From Siphlonurus alternatus (taxonomy: Eukaryota > Arthropoda > Insecta > Ephemeroptera > Siphlonuridae), in the NCBI GenBank assembly GCA_949825025.1, contig OX463781.1:8682648-8746647 (forward strand): a DNA stretch of 64,000 nucleotides, written 5' to 3'. The notes below the pieces were generated by a model. The model had not been told where the DNA came from and did no database searches. It worked only from the letters and a program-made list of their open reading frames with translations. This document shows positions 40,718 to 53,897 of the stretch, piece after piece. Position numbers and translations under genes: made by a program. The stretch's first letter is position 1. Every line of letters begins with the position of its first letter.

Positions 40718-41112
40718 GGGCATTGGGTGTAGCACCGGTAGTTGGCAACACTGTGACATATCTTCACCATGTTAATTTTTGATCATTGCTCCTCGGAGAA
40801 TTTTTATGCTGATTGCTGTAATATCAAGATAATTATTAGCCCAAGTGCACAATTTGGCTAAATAAAGCCTGATTTAAAGAAAAGTAAAAAGAAAAAAGAA
40901 AAATGCATGTAAATTTAAAAAATTACTAAAAAATACTTTTCTTTAAATCAGGCTTTATTTAGCCAAATTGTGCACTTGGGCTACTAATTATCTTGATACT
41001 ACAGCAATCAGCTTAGCTCTAGCATAAAAATTACTCCGAGGAGCAATGATCAAAAATTAACATGGTGAAGATACATCAGTGTTGCCAACTACCGGTGCTA
41101 CACCCAATGCCC
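40718..41112. mobile_element. Near-perfect palindromic TTAA-flanked element, 395 bp
   Basis: Perfect TTAA duplication (40714-40717 and 41113-41116). The arms begin GGGCATTGGGTGTAGCACCG on both sides and pair for about 170 bp with only a few substitutions and one roughly 10-base indel (AGAGCTAAGC, present in the right arm only). The central spacer is A-rich (about 40885-40935). The high arm identity suggests recent activity or arm homogenisation. There is no coding capacity. Confidence 0.9.
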
Positions 41113-44100
41113 TTAACATCTCTATCAGCAGCAGCTCTGTTGCCACGCGCCGTTGTTATTTGACCCAATAAACCCCTGACAATCTAGGGCTGGTATGGCT
41201 GGGTCGCTGCTGATGCTACACCCTTAGCTGGCTGGTAGCGCCGCGGCAAGCTCACGCATGCTGGGGTAGGCAAGCTCTATCGACCGGGCTGCCTGTCTGC
41301 AGCCTGCCCTTATCAACCCTTAGCCAAGCAACGCTAACGTAGCCCATCAGCCCACCCCAGAATTGACCCACTGATCCAAAAAAATATATATCTTATCGTA
41401 TACTGCTGCAAGTATATCAACTCACAATATAATACTTATTATCATCTCTGCATGCTTCGTTCTCAAATTACTTTTATTGTACTTTGTATTGTTCATCAAA
41501 TATGGAGCAATATTTTGACACACATTTTATGTTAATATTAAACAGATAATATAGGAAGGAATATTCTCTGATATAATTAATTATATTGCATAATAGGTAA
41601 CTCAATTTGCCGTGGATTTAGTTTAAAAAAGAATGCTTTAGAGAAAATAAACATTTTAATTATAATATATTAGATCGGCGCATTTTGTGACATTTTTAAC
41701 GATTATTTCACAATTCACTCATAATATTAATCTTTTCATCAATGAACTCATTTCCAAAATCATGCACGACTACAAATTTTTAATTGATTGTTTATAATTA
41801 ATCAAACATTTTATTATAAATTAAATAATATATACATATTATAATAATAACATGCATGGTGCATGTATAATTTCATATGCATACTAATATTCAAGAATCC
41901 TTTCACTGAATATGATAATTTGATAAAAAGTTATGTAACATCATGTCATTAATGTAAGAATATATATAAGAGAGTCATGATGTATTAACAATGGAAATAC
42001 AACAATAAAATGTTTGTTAATGTAATCACAACACTATAAAACACAATGCTACAGTAATGAGTGTTAGTATGTATATATCACAGGAGCCTGTCATGCATGC
42101 AGGCATACACTGCAAGTACAACCGGCTGTAATAATATTATATTTATAAACTCCATTTCTAAACGAAAAGGTTAAAAAAATATTAATCCGATATTGTATAT
42201 TTTCAAGTACACATGCAGAGATACAGTACATGCAGCCATTAACGAGATAATCAAAGCAGATTCTCGATCCTTGTGGAAATTTCCAACTTCATAAACTTAA
42301 ATTATAATAATAATTTTTTCAGTGCATTGAATGATTATTATTTACTTCAAAATGCAGTTGAAAGAGGATGACATCTACGCTACGATACTTTCAATTCTTT
42401 GGACATCCTAAAACTTGTACACTATACTAAAAAAAAAAAAAAAAAGTCCACTCTGGCCACATTAAAGTAATATAACCGGATCGGTTCTTTTTTATTAATT
42501 GAATGTAAAAATGATCTAACGGCATACTAAAATGGACTTATAAACTATTTTTCTTTTTGTTTTTCAGCTACGATCCAAACGATGAGAATGTTGCAATTCG
42601 ATTGTAATATTAAAAAAAAAAAAAAAAAATACAGTAATAATTAATAATTTAAATTGACGTGCATTGTTGTTTGATGCTGTATTTCTGTTTCAAGGTATTA
42701 TTATAATTATAATTTGTTATTGCTGTGGTTGAAACTTATCTTTATTGCAATCACATACAAATATATGACGACCGCATTTTCCTTCTAAATTAGTTGCATA
42801 AATTTTGATAATTTTTATTGCTTGGTTTTACAGTGTTTCAAAGAACACGTAAGACAACCGTGTATAATGACGAGTTTGTAATAATAAAAACTGATGCAGT
42901 ACACACTTTCTCCGATGGTGGCACAAGCGCTCGGCCATGCTTAGTGATTTGATTTGACTTAACAAATTTGATTTGACACCTGCGCCACCATCAGGTAAAG
43001 CTTGCATTATATTATACGTATATACGAACTTACCATGAGACCGACACCTTGGATGATTTTTGATCTGCACAATATAATCGTACCCTGCAGCTATTCTATA
43101 TAATAGAGCGCAACATGTAAATAATCTATCATCCTTTAGTATTACTTTAGAACACAATAGAGGTAATATTAAGGGATGAAAAGTGGCAATTATTGCCACA
43201 AAAGACTCATTATTAATGAAACACAATTATAACAACACTCTTCAAACATCATCTTCATTATTATTATGACGTCAGTATCATTGTAATGCTAATCATACAT
43301 AGTGACCGGTACTTAGCATCCGTTTTATTAACACGGCATTCTATTATCTATCAGTGTGTCAAGGTCAAGACTGGGACTTCCGTTGTTTGAGGTATCGTGT
43401 GGTCCATTCTTATTAACGTCGGACATGGAAGTGGCGGTATCTTCCGGTAACCTGCCGTTAGTAAAAGTACTGTACGTTTGGAGCGGCTATAACCACCAGT
43501 CGCATGCAAATCTGTCCCAAGACCGAAAGCTTATTTACAATTGCAAAACAGGACCTCACGTCAGCAGGCAGACGGATCAACACACGGATATTTTTTAGAC
43601 TTTTGATTTAACGTTTTTTTTTTTTTTTCTTTTTACACTGTTAAAAATATAGATTTGCTGCTTTCTATAGTGAAGAAGAAAGCGAAACTACAATATCTCT
43701 GCGTGTATTTTATACTGTATAATATTAATATATATATATCATAATTATTTAGATAAAATAAATGTAAATATAAATAAAATAGATGCTAATGAGCTGCTGT
43801 AATACATCATCAATTACTTTATTACACAAACGAAATCCAAAAAAGGTATCAGTATAATAACAGATGTTGTATATAATATGCATTACACAGGATAATAAAT
43901 ACACGTTTTATCTAATAAGTAAGAAATATATTTGAAATTCAAATTAATTGGTTATATAATAATAATTGTGTATATTATATATAATAAAAATTTATAATAA
44001 AACTCGAAACTATAAACATTACAAAGAATAAACTACTAAATGTTTAATATAATTATTATATACTTAATAATTAAATTGAAGAAAATGAATGCATGGAATA

Positions 44101-44439
44101 GTAATTTTCAGCAGCTCCATCACGGATATGGCGAAATATTTACAACGAAGTACAAACTGTTCTTGACGTTATGTGACGACTTTAATATTATAGATATTGC
44201 TGGCAAGGCGGGTGGTGTTGCAGCTTCGTCTCGATTGTTTATATCCCAGCAAGAGCTTCAACAATAAACACTAACTTGTTGTGGCACTTGTACCATTTTC
44301 TCAGACGCATGCAGCGAACTGATGAAGGGAAGTGCGAACATTGTAAGAAAATTTTAGGGGTTTGTTGCTGCTAAATAGTCCCATCAATTTTTTAATTGTT
44401 TAGCAACATGGCATGTTCGTTAGATTCCCACAAAGTTAA
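41113..44439. other. Non-coding with GC-rich islands at 41.1-41.4 and 43.3-43.6 kb
   Basis: The island at 41130-41380 is rich in GCTGGC/AGCCAGC-like words and contains TTGACCCACTGATCC. The island at 43260-43600 contains TGACGTCA (43267-43274), ACCGGTA and a perfect NR5A site (43359-43367). The open frames of 80 and 132 codons here have no recognisable family. Poly-A tracts lie at about 42430 and 42612. Confidence 0.5.
43359..43367 (+). promoter_or_regulatory. Perfect NR5A monomer site
   Basis: TCAAGGTCA, an exact match to the NR5A/FTZ-F1 monomer element, followed by AGA. It sits in the GC-richer island at 43260-43600. About 0.5 chance occurrences of a given 9-mer are expected in this window on both strands, so this may be coincidence; autoregulation by the receptor is only a possibility. 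Confidence 0.25.
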
Positions 44440-44822
44440 GGTAGAGATAACGCCGAACAGCCTACTCCCCTTTGATTAACATGTAAACCTTAGCAAATTC
44501 ACAAAAATTCTGAAATTTTTTTGAGAGGCAGATATTAGTGCCTAAAAGCCATAGAAAAAGTTTCAAAACAATTTAACGAGCCGATTTTTTTTTTTTTTTT
44601 TTTTTACTTAAGTTCATAGTTTGTCTCTCCATGGGAAAGCACTATGCTGAAAATTAAAAAAATTAATTTAAAAAAATTGGCTCGTTAAATTGTTTTGAAA
44701 TATTTTTCTATGGCTTTTAGGCACTAATATCTGTCTCTCAAAAAAATTTCAGAATTTTTGTGAAGGTTTACATGTTAATCAAATGGGAGTACGTCGAACA
44801 GCTGTTCGGCGTTATCTCTACC
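44440..44822. mobile_element. Palindromic TTAA-flanked element, 383 bp
   Basis: TTAA lies at 44436-44439 and 44823-44826. The ends are inverted copies of GGTAGAGATAACGCCGAACA. The first 11 bases match the end of the element at 24132-24496 but the interiors differ. The arms pair for about 165 bp, including GCCTAAAAGCCATAGAAAAA and its complement, around a T-rich centre that contains a 22-base T run. No open reading frame. Confidence 0.85.
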
Positions 44823-46146
44823 TTAATACTTTGATTTGAATTATTACAAACATTATTGAAGGCTAATTATGCTCTGGGTATATACGACCAATTAAACTGT
44901 CATTAGCGAAGATTATGCAAGTAAGCTTCACTTTAATCATGGCATGCAGAGATCAAAACAGAAAAAAATTAGGTCCTAATTTTACTGAGACATCACTTCT
45001 CATATAATACGTGATCATTGCCATGTATGCTTTATTGCTAATATAAATTGAAGTCTAATATCTGCAATGAGATATTCGCAAAGTTTGTTATTGTCGTCAA
45101 ACGACTTTCGTTTTCATTTGCTTGAGGCTTGTGCAGACCAGCAGGTGGTGTATAGCTGCAGAAAATCTAAACATGGGTATGGAAGCTGAAAGAATCGTCC
45201 GCAGCAGCCACATGACTTGAGATAATTTAGGTCATTCAGTACTAACACATAATACTTACATTATGACATTGGAACTACTGCCCTCATTCTTATATATAAA
45301 ACAACCTTATTATGTAAACACAATTATTAATATATATGATCTGTTAGAATGAATTATATTACTTGTGTGCGATATTGCGCATTTTTTATTATTATTACGT
45401 GTGATTTAATCTGGCAACGCCCCTTATTTTATTGATACTTTTATTTGTTTTTAATCACAAAATTCATCAAAGAACATACTATACACGAATCCAAGTTATG
45501 TTACACTGTTTTTTAATATATTAATTAATAGATTTAAACATTAAAGGAAAATAACATTATTCGATTTTGTACATGCACAAAAAACTACTATTTGTTACAT
45601 ATATCACTTAAAATTTGTACTTGTATAAATCAATGGTAAGCTATACGTAAGGCATGATCTTCCATGACGTAAGGGCACTTAAACAAGTCTTTTGATAAAT
45701 ATTACAGTAAATTGATGCTATCTAAACGAGAGAAGTCATCGATATCATTGGAATAAATATAATATTTTGAAATAGATCAAAAACATTCTACGGCAGTATA
45801 AAACAAGCAGCAATATACAGTGCTTGTGCTCTTTTGCAATAATTTCTAGCAATTTACATTATTTTCCGCCTTTTCTTCATTAGCAATTATTTATAACATA
45901 ATTATGAACCAATGACAATTCTAAAATTATAATGAACAAGAATAAAAATTTTACATTTCAATTTTATTATGCGTAGTGTATGACGTCGTGGATAAATTTG
46001 CTGAGTTTTAGTATGAGTGGGTGGAGGGCAGAGGGAGCCACTTGTTAGAACTACAATATATACGCGTGGCGGCCATCTTGGATCAGTATAAACACGCACC
46101 GCCACCGCGCGGCGCGAGGTACACGTAGGGCGGGTTGCTCGTTTGG

Positions 46147-46157
46147 TGACCTACTTT
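46147..46157 (-). promoter_or_regulatory. ROR/Rev-erb-type response element
   Basis: The minus strand reads AAAGTAGGTCA, identical to the element at 8428-8438 near the receptor ATG. It lies in a GC-richer island (46020-46220) that also contains a TGACGTCG near-CRE at 45982. Confidence 0.35.
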
Positions 46158-49100
46158 CGGCTTGACAACACGGGCTAGCTAGAGGCTGGGCTTGTTCGGC
46201 TAGACTTGGCTGATGCCAGCAAAAACTTGAGAGTACCCAGGGGGTTATAAAATATTATATTTTTTTCTTTAGGGATCTGTCAAAAGAATAAAACCCTCTC
46301 CCTTTCAATCTGTATCTATAACGTGGAAAAAGATAAACTTTTATTATCAAGTTTGTTATATAGCACTATATTTTTATCTTTCATACATAATACATTCTAT
46401 TATTTTGTAAGAGAAAAAAAAATGTCAGTAAAATTTTGATTCCAGTTATAAACATAATCGTTCAAAGTAATTGAAATTATATTCATATTTTTAATAGAAA
46501 ATTACAATCAATTTGATCAAAATGATATAAAAATTGGTTAATCTATTTACTCAAGTCCTGAAATATCAAGTAACGCCGCCTGTTATAACAAGACGGTTGC
46601 ACGGGATACGCACCCATTTTAATGCTCATCTGATCGTAAAGAAGAGAAAGTGATGGCAACAATGGAGGCAACAATACCACGCGGCCATGTCCAAACTAAA
46701 ATATATACGAACGAAGATTTACCAGAGAGAAAAAAAAAATGTGGCCGAGGATTTTTTTGTCAACCCCAATTCCAAGCTCGTAAACAAGACGATTGAACTT
46801 CCCCTACTTACCCTCTTTCTGAGCTTACCAGTGCACCTTAGGCCAAATATATATTCGTCTTCAACTCATTTAGGCCAATCTTAAAAGCATATAATTTCTC
46901 ATACTATAAAATTTACCCCGCTTGCTTGACTCAGCACCTTTTTTTATTATCCCTCTGTATCTTTTTTTTAAAGGGATAAAAACTTTCTCAACTGAAATCA
47001 AATTCTTTTACAGGTTAGCTGGAACATAATTAAAATTATAAACAGGTAGGATACATAAAAGAAAAAAAAATCAAAATTTCAAAACAATAGAGCACGATTG
47101 AATATAATATAATAAAAATGAACATGTCGAATCAAAATTTATTGCTATTAAAAAATAGGCTAATATCGTGATTAAGAAATGTTTATTTTTTAATAATTTC
47201 GTAATTATATCAATTAAATACAGTTCAACATTGTACCATGCAGGCAAGAAAAATCTCTTTGTCTGTTTTGTTTTGATAACGATGGAAAGGTCAATTTTCT
47301 AGATAGACAGAAAATTATAACATATTCACACCCTTTTTTTCTGGCTACAAACTCCGATAAAAAAAAGGAGGAAAAAAGACAAATCGAAATAATATTTGAA
47401 TTTTAAATTTCTTTAGGTCCTAGCTTTTTTATCTTGCTTTTCGCGGGAGTGCTCGAACGGTACTCCTGCTTCATTTGCTGCACTTCAAGAGACTGTAAGA
47501 TGTAATTTAGCAGGTAATAAGAACACCTCATCTTATTGTTCACTACCTGACAATTAAAGCTATACCACGCGTCAGCTACGAAAATCGTCCACAAGGCTCA
47601 TATTCCTATCCTGTAGCGTTGCGAGAGGGGTGAAAAAATGATTCTCTTATGTGATTTTTACTATAACATAGAGAGGGTAGGAGCAACGTTTATGGTGTCA
47701 AAGAGTTTGCAATAAAAAAAATGATAAATATATTCTCTTTATTAAATCAAAGAGAATTTACAGTGAATGAAAACATAAAAGACTCGTTCATTATTAATGA
47801 ATTAAAAATAAACGGTCAAAAGTGTGGGTGTCACCGTATACCGCAATGTGTAATAAAGAGAGAAAACTACCATAAGACTCCCACATGAAAATCTAAACGA
47901 GTCACTTAAGCCACAAGATTAAACATGCAGCAGTTCGTAGCAATTTTATATATACCCATCATCATGGTCATTACTGTATGCAAGAGCCATTACTCAACAA
48001 TGATAATTCTGCCGGTAATGGCATCGATAATGCAACTTTTTTTTTATCTTCGTTGCTCGATAAGGTTTTAAATACGTAAAAAATAATAAGAAAATGAGCT
48101 TTGTGTCATAATATCAAAAAAAACTGCATATGCATGCACGGAGATAACGGGATGTATTAATTACGTCACAATTTTTAACTATAGAATTATTACACTTTAC
48201 TGGGGAGGTAACAAGGTAATTATTTTACTAGAACGAAGTATAAATTATGCTGTTCGGGAGGCAATATCCATCAATACCGTCAATGCAGTGCTAAGTTATA
48301 CATACATCACTAATTTTAAATTTGTGCCCATTTGCGTTATAAAACAAAACAGTACACTTTAGTATTCTTGATACATAATCATAATTAAAATCTCTTGCTT
48401 TGAGGTATTATTTATACATTTAAATTAATACATTTTGTGACGACACAAATTGCTATATTGAACTACACTATAAGCCCTAAGTACATACAGTACATGCTGA
48501 CAACGACATACATAGAGTATTTATATTACATACAGCACGTATATAGTATGGCGTGCTGCTATCTAAATTGAGGCTTGAACTTGGCCCAGTAAATTACTCA
48601 GCATGCATTGCGTGGTTCTCGCGATGGAACCTCCTCATCATTAAGGTTCCAATAACGTCCATCGTTTCGTCGATATAGATAAGAAAGTTACTCTTATCGC
48701 AAAAGTTGTTAATCTGTTATTGAAACGAGATGATGTTAAATATTATATAAACCAAGCTGTCGCATTTAATATGCAAGCTGTGAGATATAATGAACTATAA
48801 TATACAGTACTATACAAATAAGACACTTCATAATATATATTATTTATATACATGCAGCAAATATTATAATGTATACACACATCCAACTTGAGAATTTTGG
48901 AACGTGCACAGTATTTTAAACGTTAATTTACGAAAAATTCCGGAAACCAATATCAGCTGATCTCGACTTCAAACAAAAATTAAACAATTTGTACAAAATT
49001 TATCTATTTATAATTTACGAATTCGCGGAACTTCAGACGAATAAAATATTTATGAGACTTTTGCAATGTTTTTAATAATACCACAAAGTATATGGAGCGA

Positions 49101-52100
49101 GTGATAACTTTTACCACTATAACTTATATGTGCGCAATGACAGCCAAGTGTCAAGTTTATATACCATTTTCTCGAGAGATTGGCAGAAAAAGTCGTCGAA
49201 GAATCAAGGCAGTTCATGTGAGTGCTCCACTTAACAAAAAGTAAACTAATGTTGTAAATATTATATCATATGATAGCCTGAAAATCTAATACTGTATACT
49301 ATACAATTTACACGTCTTATTTGGGTGAGATTATAATATATATTGAGCACCAATATTTCCAAACTAAACTCCCACAAAGAGAGTATAGGATTAAATCCAC
49401 CACGCAGTCCATATGGAACATTACTTCGTTACGTAATTACAGTACTTTATTAACTTGCTAAAGCAGTCAAAAACAATAATTACTTGACATAAATCAACAA
49501 AGAAAAGTTTAAAGAGCTATACGTAATGAAAAGTTCTGCATAGTGATTACATGTTAAAATAAAATTGCGATAAGAATATTATCTGATTGTTTACATCATC
49601 AACTTGTTTATATTGTGGTTTAATTAATATTTAAATGAAGACATAAAAATAAAGTAATGCGCCGAAGATTTTCAAAAGATAACACACGATCAAGGTAAAA
49701 ATATATAATTTTTATTTATTTATTTTGTTCGTATGATGATATACGGTACATATACTTAAAAAATGTACTTAATGTCTTTTTCTATACTCGATACACCTGC
49801 ATGGGAGTCGATCGACTCATGATCATTAAGAAAACTAGTCCAAAAACTTTTAGTTTTAATTTTCTTTAGATTAAAAAGTTCTAAATTGATGAAAGTTAAT
49901 TATAAATACCTTTTTGGATTAATTCATAACATCAATATAAGAAAACAACAGCCATGTAAGTGAATGGCAGAATAGTTCAGAAAAAAAGTATGAAGCAAAG
50001 AGACTGTTTTTGTTTTTTTTTTATCATGTGGCATCAGATAAAGATGTTATCACACTCGCTCTGCATTTTGTACTGCCGCGGCTGTATGTAAGACGTCATG
50101 CAGTCGACTGATATTATTATGTGCATTGTTCTCAATGCAAGTCAACGCACTTGCAATTCTTTTGGAGGTCAAATGACGGACTTGAGTGCAATGAAACTGT
50201 GCAAGCAGAGCCATGATGATAATGATGCATGCACGTTGCACAGCACTGCACATAAAATTTGATGCATGCAGCACTTAACTTTTTTTTCAAATATTTATGA
50301 ACTTTTTTTATCTACTTTATTGCGAAAAATAAAGTCTTCATTGCATATTTTTAGAGCAAATATATAGACCATTAGCGAACTTAACAATTATAAATACAAA
50401 TTTATGGTTTTAAATATTTCATCAAATAACATTTCTCATAAAAATAAAGGTCTTTTAAGCAAATCAAGTTTAACAAGTTTAAAAAAAAAAACAGGTATAT
50501 GTTGCTTTGAAATATATACAAACATATAAGATTTAGAAATGCAACGAGTTTCTATTAAAGAAATAAAATTAAAATTTACACTTTTCAACATACAATATTT
50601 TAAAAGACTTAAAAATTCTTCAAACATAATATAACAACTAGTTTCTAAATTTTTATATAATGTATATAAATATAGTTAAATTTTTTGAAAGAAAGTTTTG
50701 GTTCATTAATTGTGGAAGCAAACAATTAACTTAACTCAAAGTCCAAGCAGCATGCAAGAGACTTTTAAATCCTGGAACAATCTGCATTTAAAAAAGTTTA
50801 AGTATGCATAATATATATTATTATATTCTTTAACTATATCTTGACAGCATGGCTTTTTATGAATAATTCTCGAAATATTTTACAATAAAAAATCATATAT
50901 TATAAAGTGTTTCGTATATGGTTATTATTAATATATTATGCCGTTTGCATTTAATTGGACATAAATATATGCATGCACAATTAAGAGAATTCATTTTGTT
51001 GGCATCCAGGCAACACTAATTTCATCATGATTTCCCATGCATTAATTTGTTTTTCTATATCACTGATTGTGTCTACTGGGTCCATTATATAGACGAATCA
51101 AGAAGAGAGAGGAGGTCCATAAAGAGGTTCCCCATCATTATGCGGAGTAGTGTACTGGGTGTCAGTGATTGAGAGACCTGCAGGCCCCGTTCGCCGTACG
51201 TGTTACCGCCTTGCACGCCGTGTCCGAGCCGATCTTATCCCCAGCATCCCTGACCAGCAGCAGGCTGGACCACAAGCAGTCATCAATCCAAACCGATCTC
51301 TTACATCGCGACGTGTCAAACAGCGAAATGATTTGTGGACTTGTAGAGAGAAAAAATGGTTATCTTGGAATAAAAAAATATAATACAATTTATTGAACAA
51401 ATTTGAATTTCCTATTCTAATAATCGATTGTTTATTCAATTGTGAATAATTTTATTATTGAAAGTGTCGAACTCACAAGTTACATAAACATTTCAAATAA
51501 AAGAAATGTTACAGTATTATAAAGTGAACTTGGTAAACCAAAATTCTTCAGACTGTATTGATGCTCGGAGATATTACGAAATCTGCGTAGCTATAATGAG
51601 TAGGTAGTGCATGTATACTTGTAAAAATTCGTTTACCAAAACATGGCAGTGGTATCGATATTTTAGCAATGGTCGAACAAGGTGTGAGTAAAAACTTTAC
51701 CCACCTTGTGTTCAAACAGTACATTGAGGACATCGTAATCATTGGAAAGGAAAATTTTCCGGGGCGACGACTGTACAGTAAAAATCAAATGGAATAAATG
51801 CATAAAGTACCACCACACCCACTTAAAATGCTGGGTGTGTCGTCTTGGACGTTTTGCACTCCTGTACACCAACCCTGTGTTACACGAGATATTAAGTAAT
51901 AACTCCATGTAACAGCAGCTCGCGGCCGCATTGTGGAGCTCGCTTGCTTGTTGCACGGCTGGTTCGCGCTCGGCCACGCATGTCGTCGCCGTTGTGTGAC
52001 CACTATAGCTTGTTTTGTCTCCTGCCTCATCGTGGGAGAAACTGGAGCCCACCATTACCATCTCCGTCTAAATAACATGTCCTTTTCCTCCAAGACTTCG

Positions 52101-53761
52101 TATTGTGTAACAAGCAGCTAGTTAAGACGGCGAGAGTATAAGGAAATTAAAATTTCACAGTGAAGTCCATCGCTACTCTTCCCATCAAATTAGTAAGCAC
52201 ATATTTTCCTTGAGGTGCGGCACAGAGTTACGACCGTGATACTAGGCTGATACTTCTTGCCGCAGAGTGGGCGTTACGTGGGCGGTCACAGCGGCTCCGA
52301 CACCTCAGTACACTGCCCGGCAAAATGTCCAACTGTATCGTGACGTCACAGTCAAACTTTATAAGTTTCAAACAAGCAACTAAAGTTCGTCTACATATTA
52401 AGGGAAAAGGGGTGTCCGCACCCACACTGTCATTATTTAAAAAAAAAATATATAATTCCCGGGCTTAGAAAAATCAGAAAAAAAAATCAAATGGCATTAT
52501 TTGATACCCTGCTCTATTCGGTTAAATTATAATACTCTATATATCAGTAAATTAATATGTATTTTGTTATGAACAAACAAAAGATTTTCTTGAGAAGCTT
52601 TTCAAAGATAAGACAATTTGCTCTTACGTACCTATAAAAAAAATACTATAAATGGCCACCGCATTATAAATCAGAAATAATTATAGATTTTCCTTACTAA
52701 CGAATACACTGCGATTCTATTTCATAATTTTTTAAACGCCTGTCCTAGTCATAATATAAGAATAATATCAAGAGATTTGTAAAGGCATCCAAAGTAAAAT
52801 TTTAACCCATTAACGTACAGTTGAGAACAAAATTGTTGCTACGATCGTAAAAGCCTATAGAGAAATACTTGTGGGTGGTGCTACCTGCTGATTTTTAACT
52901 ACCCTGACTCACTTGAGAAGGTATGGAGAGCCCCCGCTGTGCTAGACTACAGCACGCAATGATGAGGGCAGCCTGCCTGCTTGCTGGCTTTGCAGGTAGA
53001 AAAAAGCAGCGAGCCGTGCTACACCGGCAGGCAGGCAAGCAAGCAGGCAGCGACCACCACATACATTACTTCAACCACACAATACAATGCCGTCTCACAA
53101 AACACAGTACGGTATTAAAAAAAAAATTAAATGTTTGGAAATAGGCCAAGTTAATTTTAAAAAGAAAACTTATTAGGGTAAGATTACTTGGAAGGAGGAA
53201 AGTAACAAATGATTTTAATATAACTCGATTAACGAATTTACTGTAACAAATCAGGCTTGAGATTAATTTTACTAAGAATGAAAATTACTAAATTAACAAC
53301 TACTGTACCGGGACACTATATATTTATTAAAACATTATGGTTATGTGTTATTTTCAAATTATAGTTTTGTGATAAAAGCGACATATTACGATGAGCTTTT
53401 TATTATTGACCTACGTCAAGCGACGGTAACGTAGCAGCAAAACCGGAGAGTAATATAATCGAGCAAAACGATCGAGCCATAACAACAACTCTTGCTTTCT
53501 GCAAAGACGACCTACTAAACGTCAGCAAAGCAACAACGACGACGAGTTTTCATTCTCAGCGACCGCGATCTCACTAGGAGAAAAAGAAGTCACGGCTCGT
53601 GAGTTAGACTACGCGAGTCGCTTCATTTCCGATTTCACTTATTACCACTCGCATTTTCCATTATGTCACTGAGAGTAAGAGCGGTTTTTATATGCCCTCA
53701 ATTCTATGTAATAACAACAGAACTATTATAAAATACATAACATCAACTAATAAGGTGAAGA

Positions 53762-53897
53762 TACCGGTACTGTATATGGTGTAAATTAAAATATCAGGAT
53801 TCATATTCCATCCCTGGAACGATGAACAAAGTTTATTACCGGTACAATACTTGATGGTACATTTTACCGGCAACTGACATCATTTATCTTACCGGTA
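53762..53897. repeat. Cluster of TACCGGTA palindromes
   Basis: Three perfect TACCGGTA octamers (53762-53769, 53837-53844, 53890-53897) and one partial TACCGG (53865-53870) lie within 136 bp. The octamer is self-complementary. Its core resembles the CCGGT-type palindromes bound by Grainyhead/CP2-class factors, but spacing is irregular and no function is established. It lies about 530 bp downstream (in transcription order) of the exon at 54426-54600. Confidence 0.4.

Noticed and set aside
42828..43226. 132-codon minus-strand frame
   Set aside because: Composition is non-protein-like (Cys, His and hydrophobic without motif), it has no family, and it lies partly in a small inverted repeat (GATGGTGGC...GCCACCATC).
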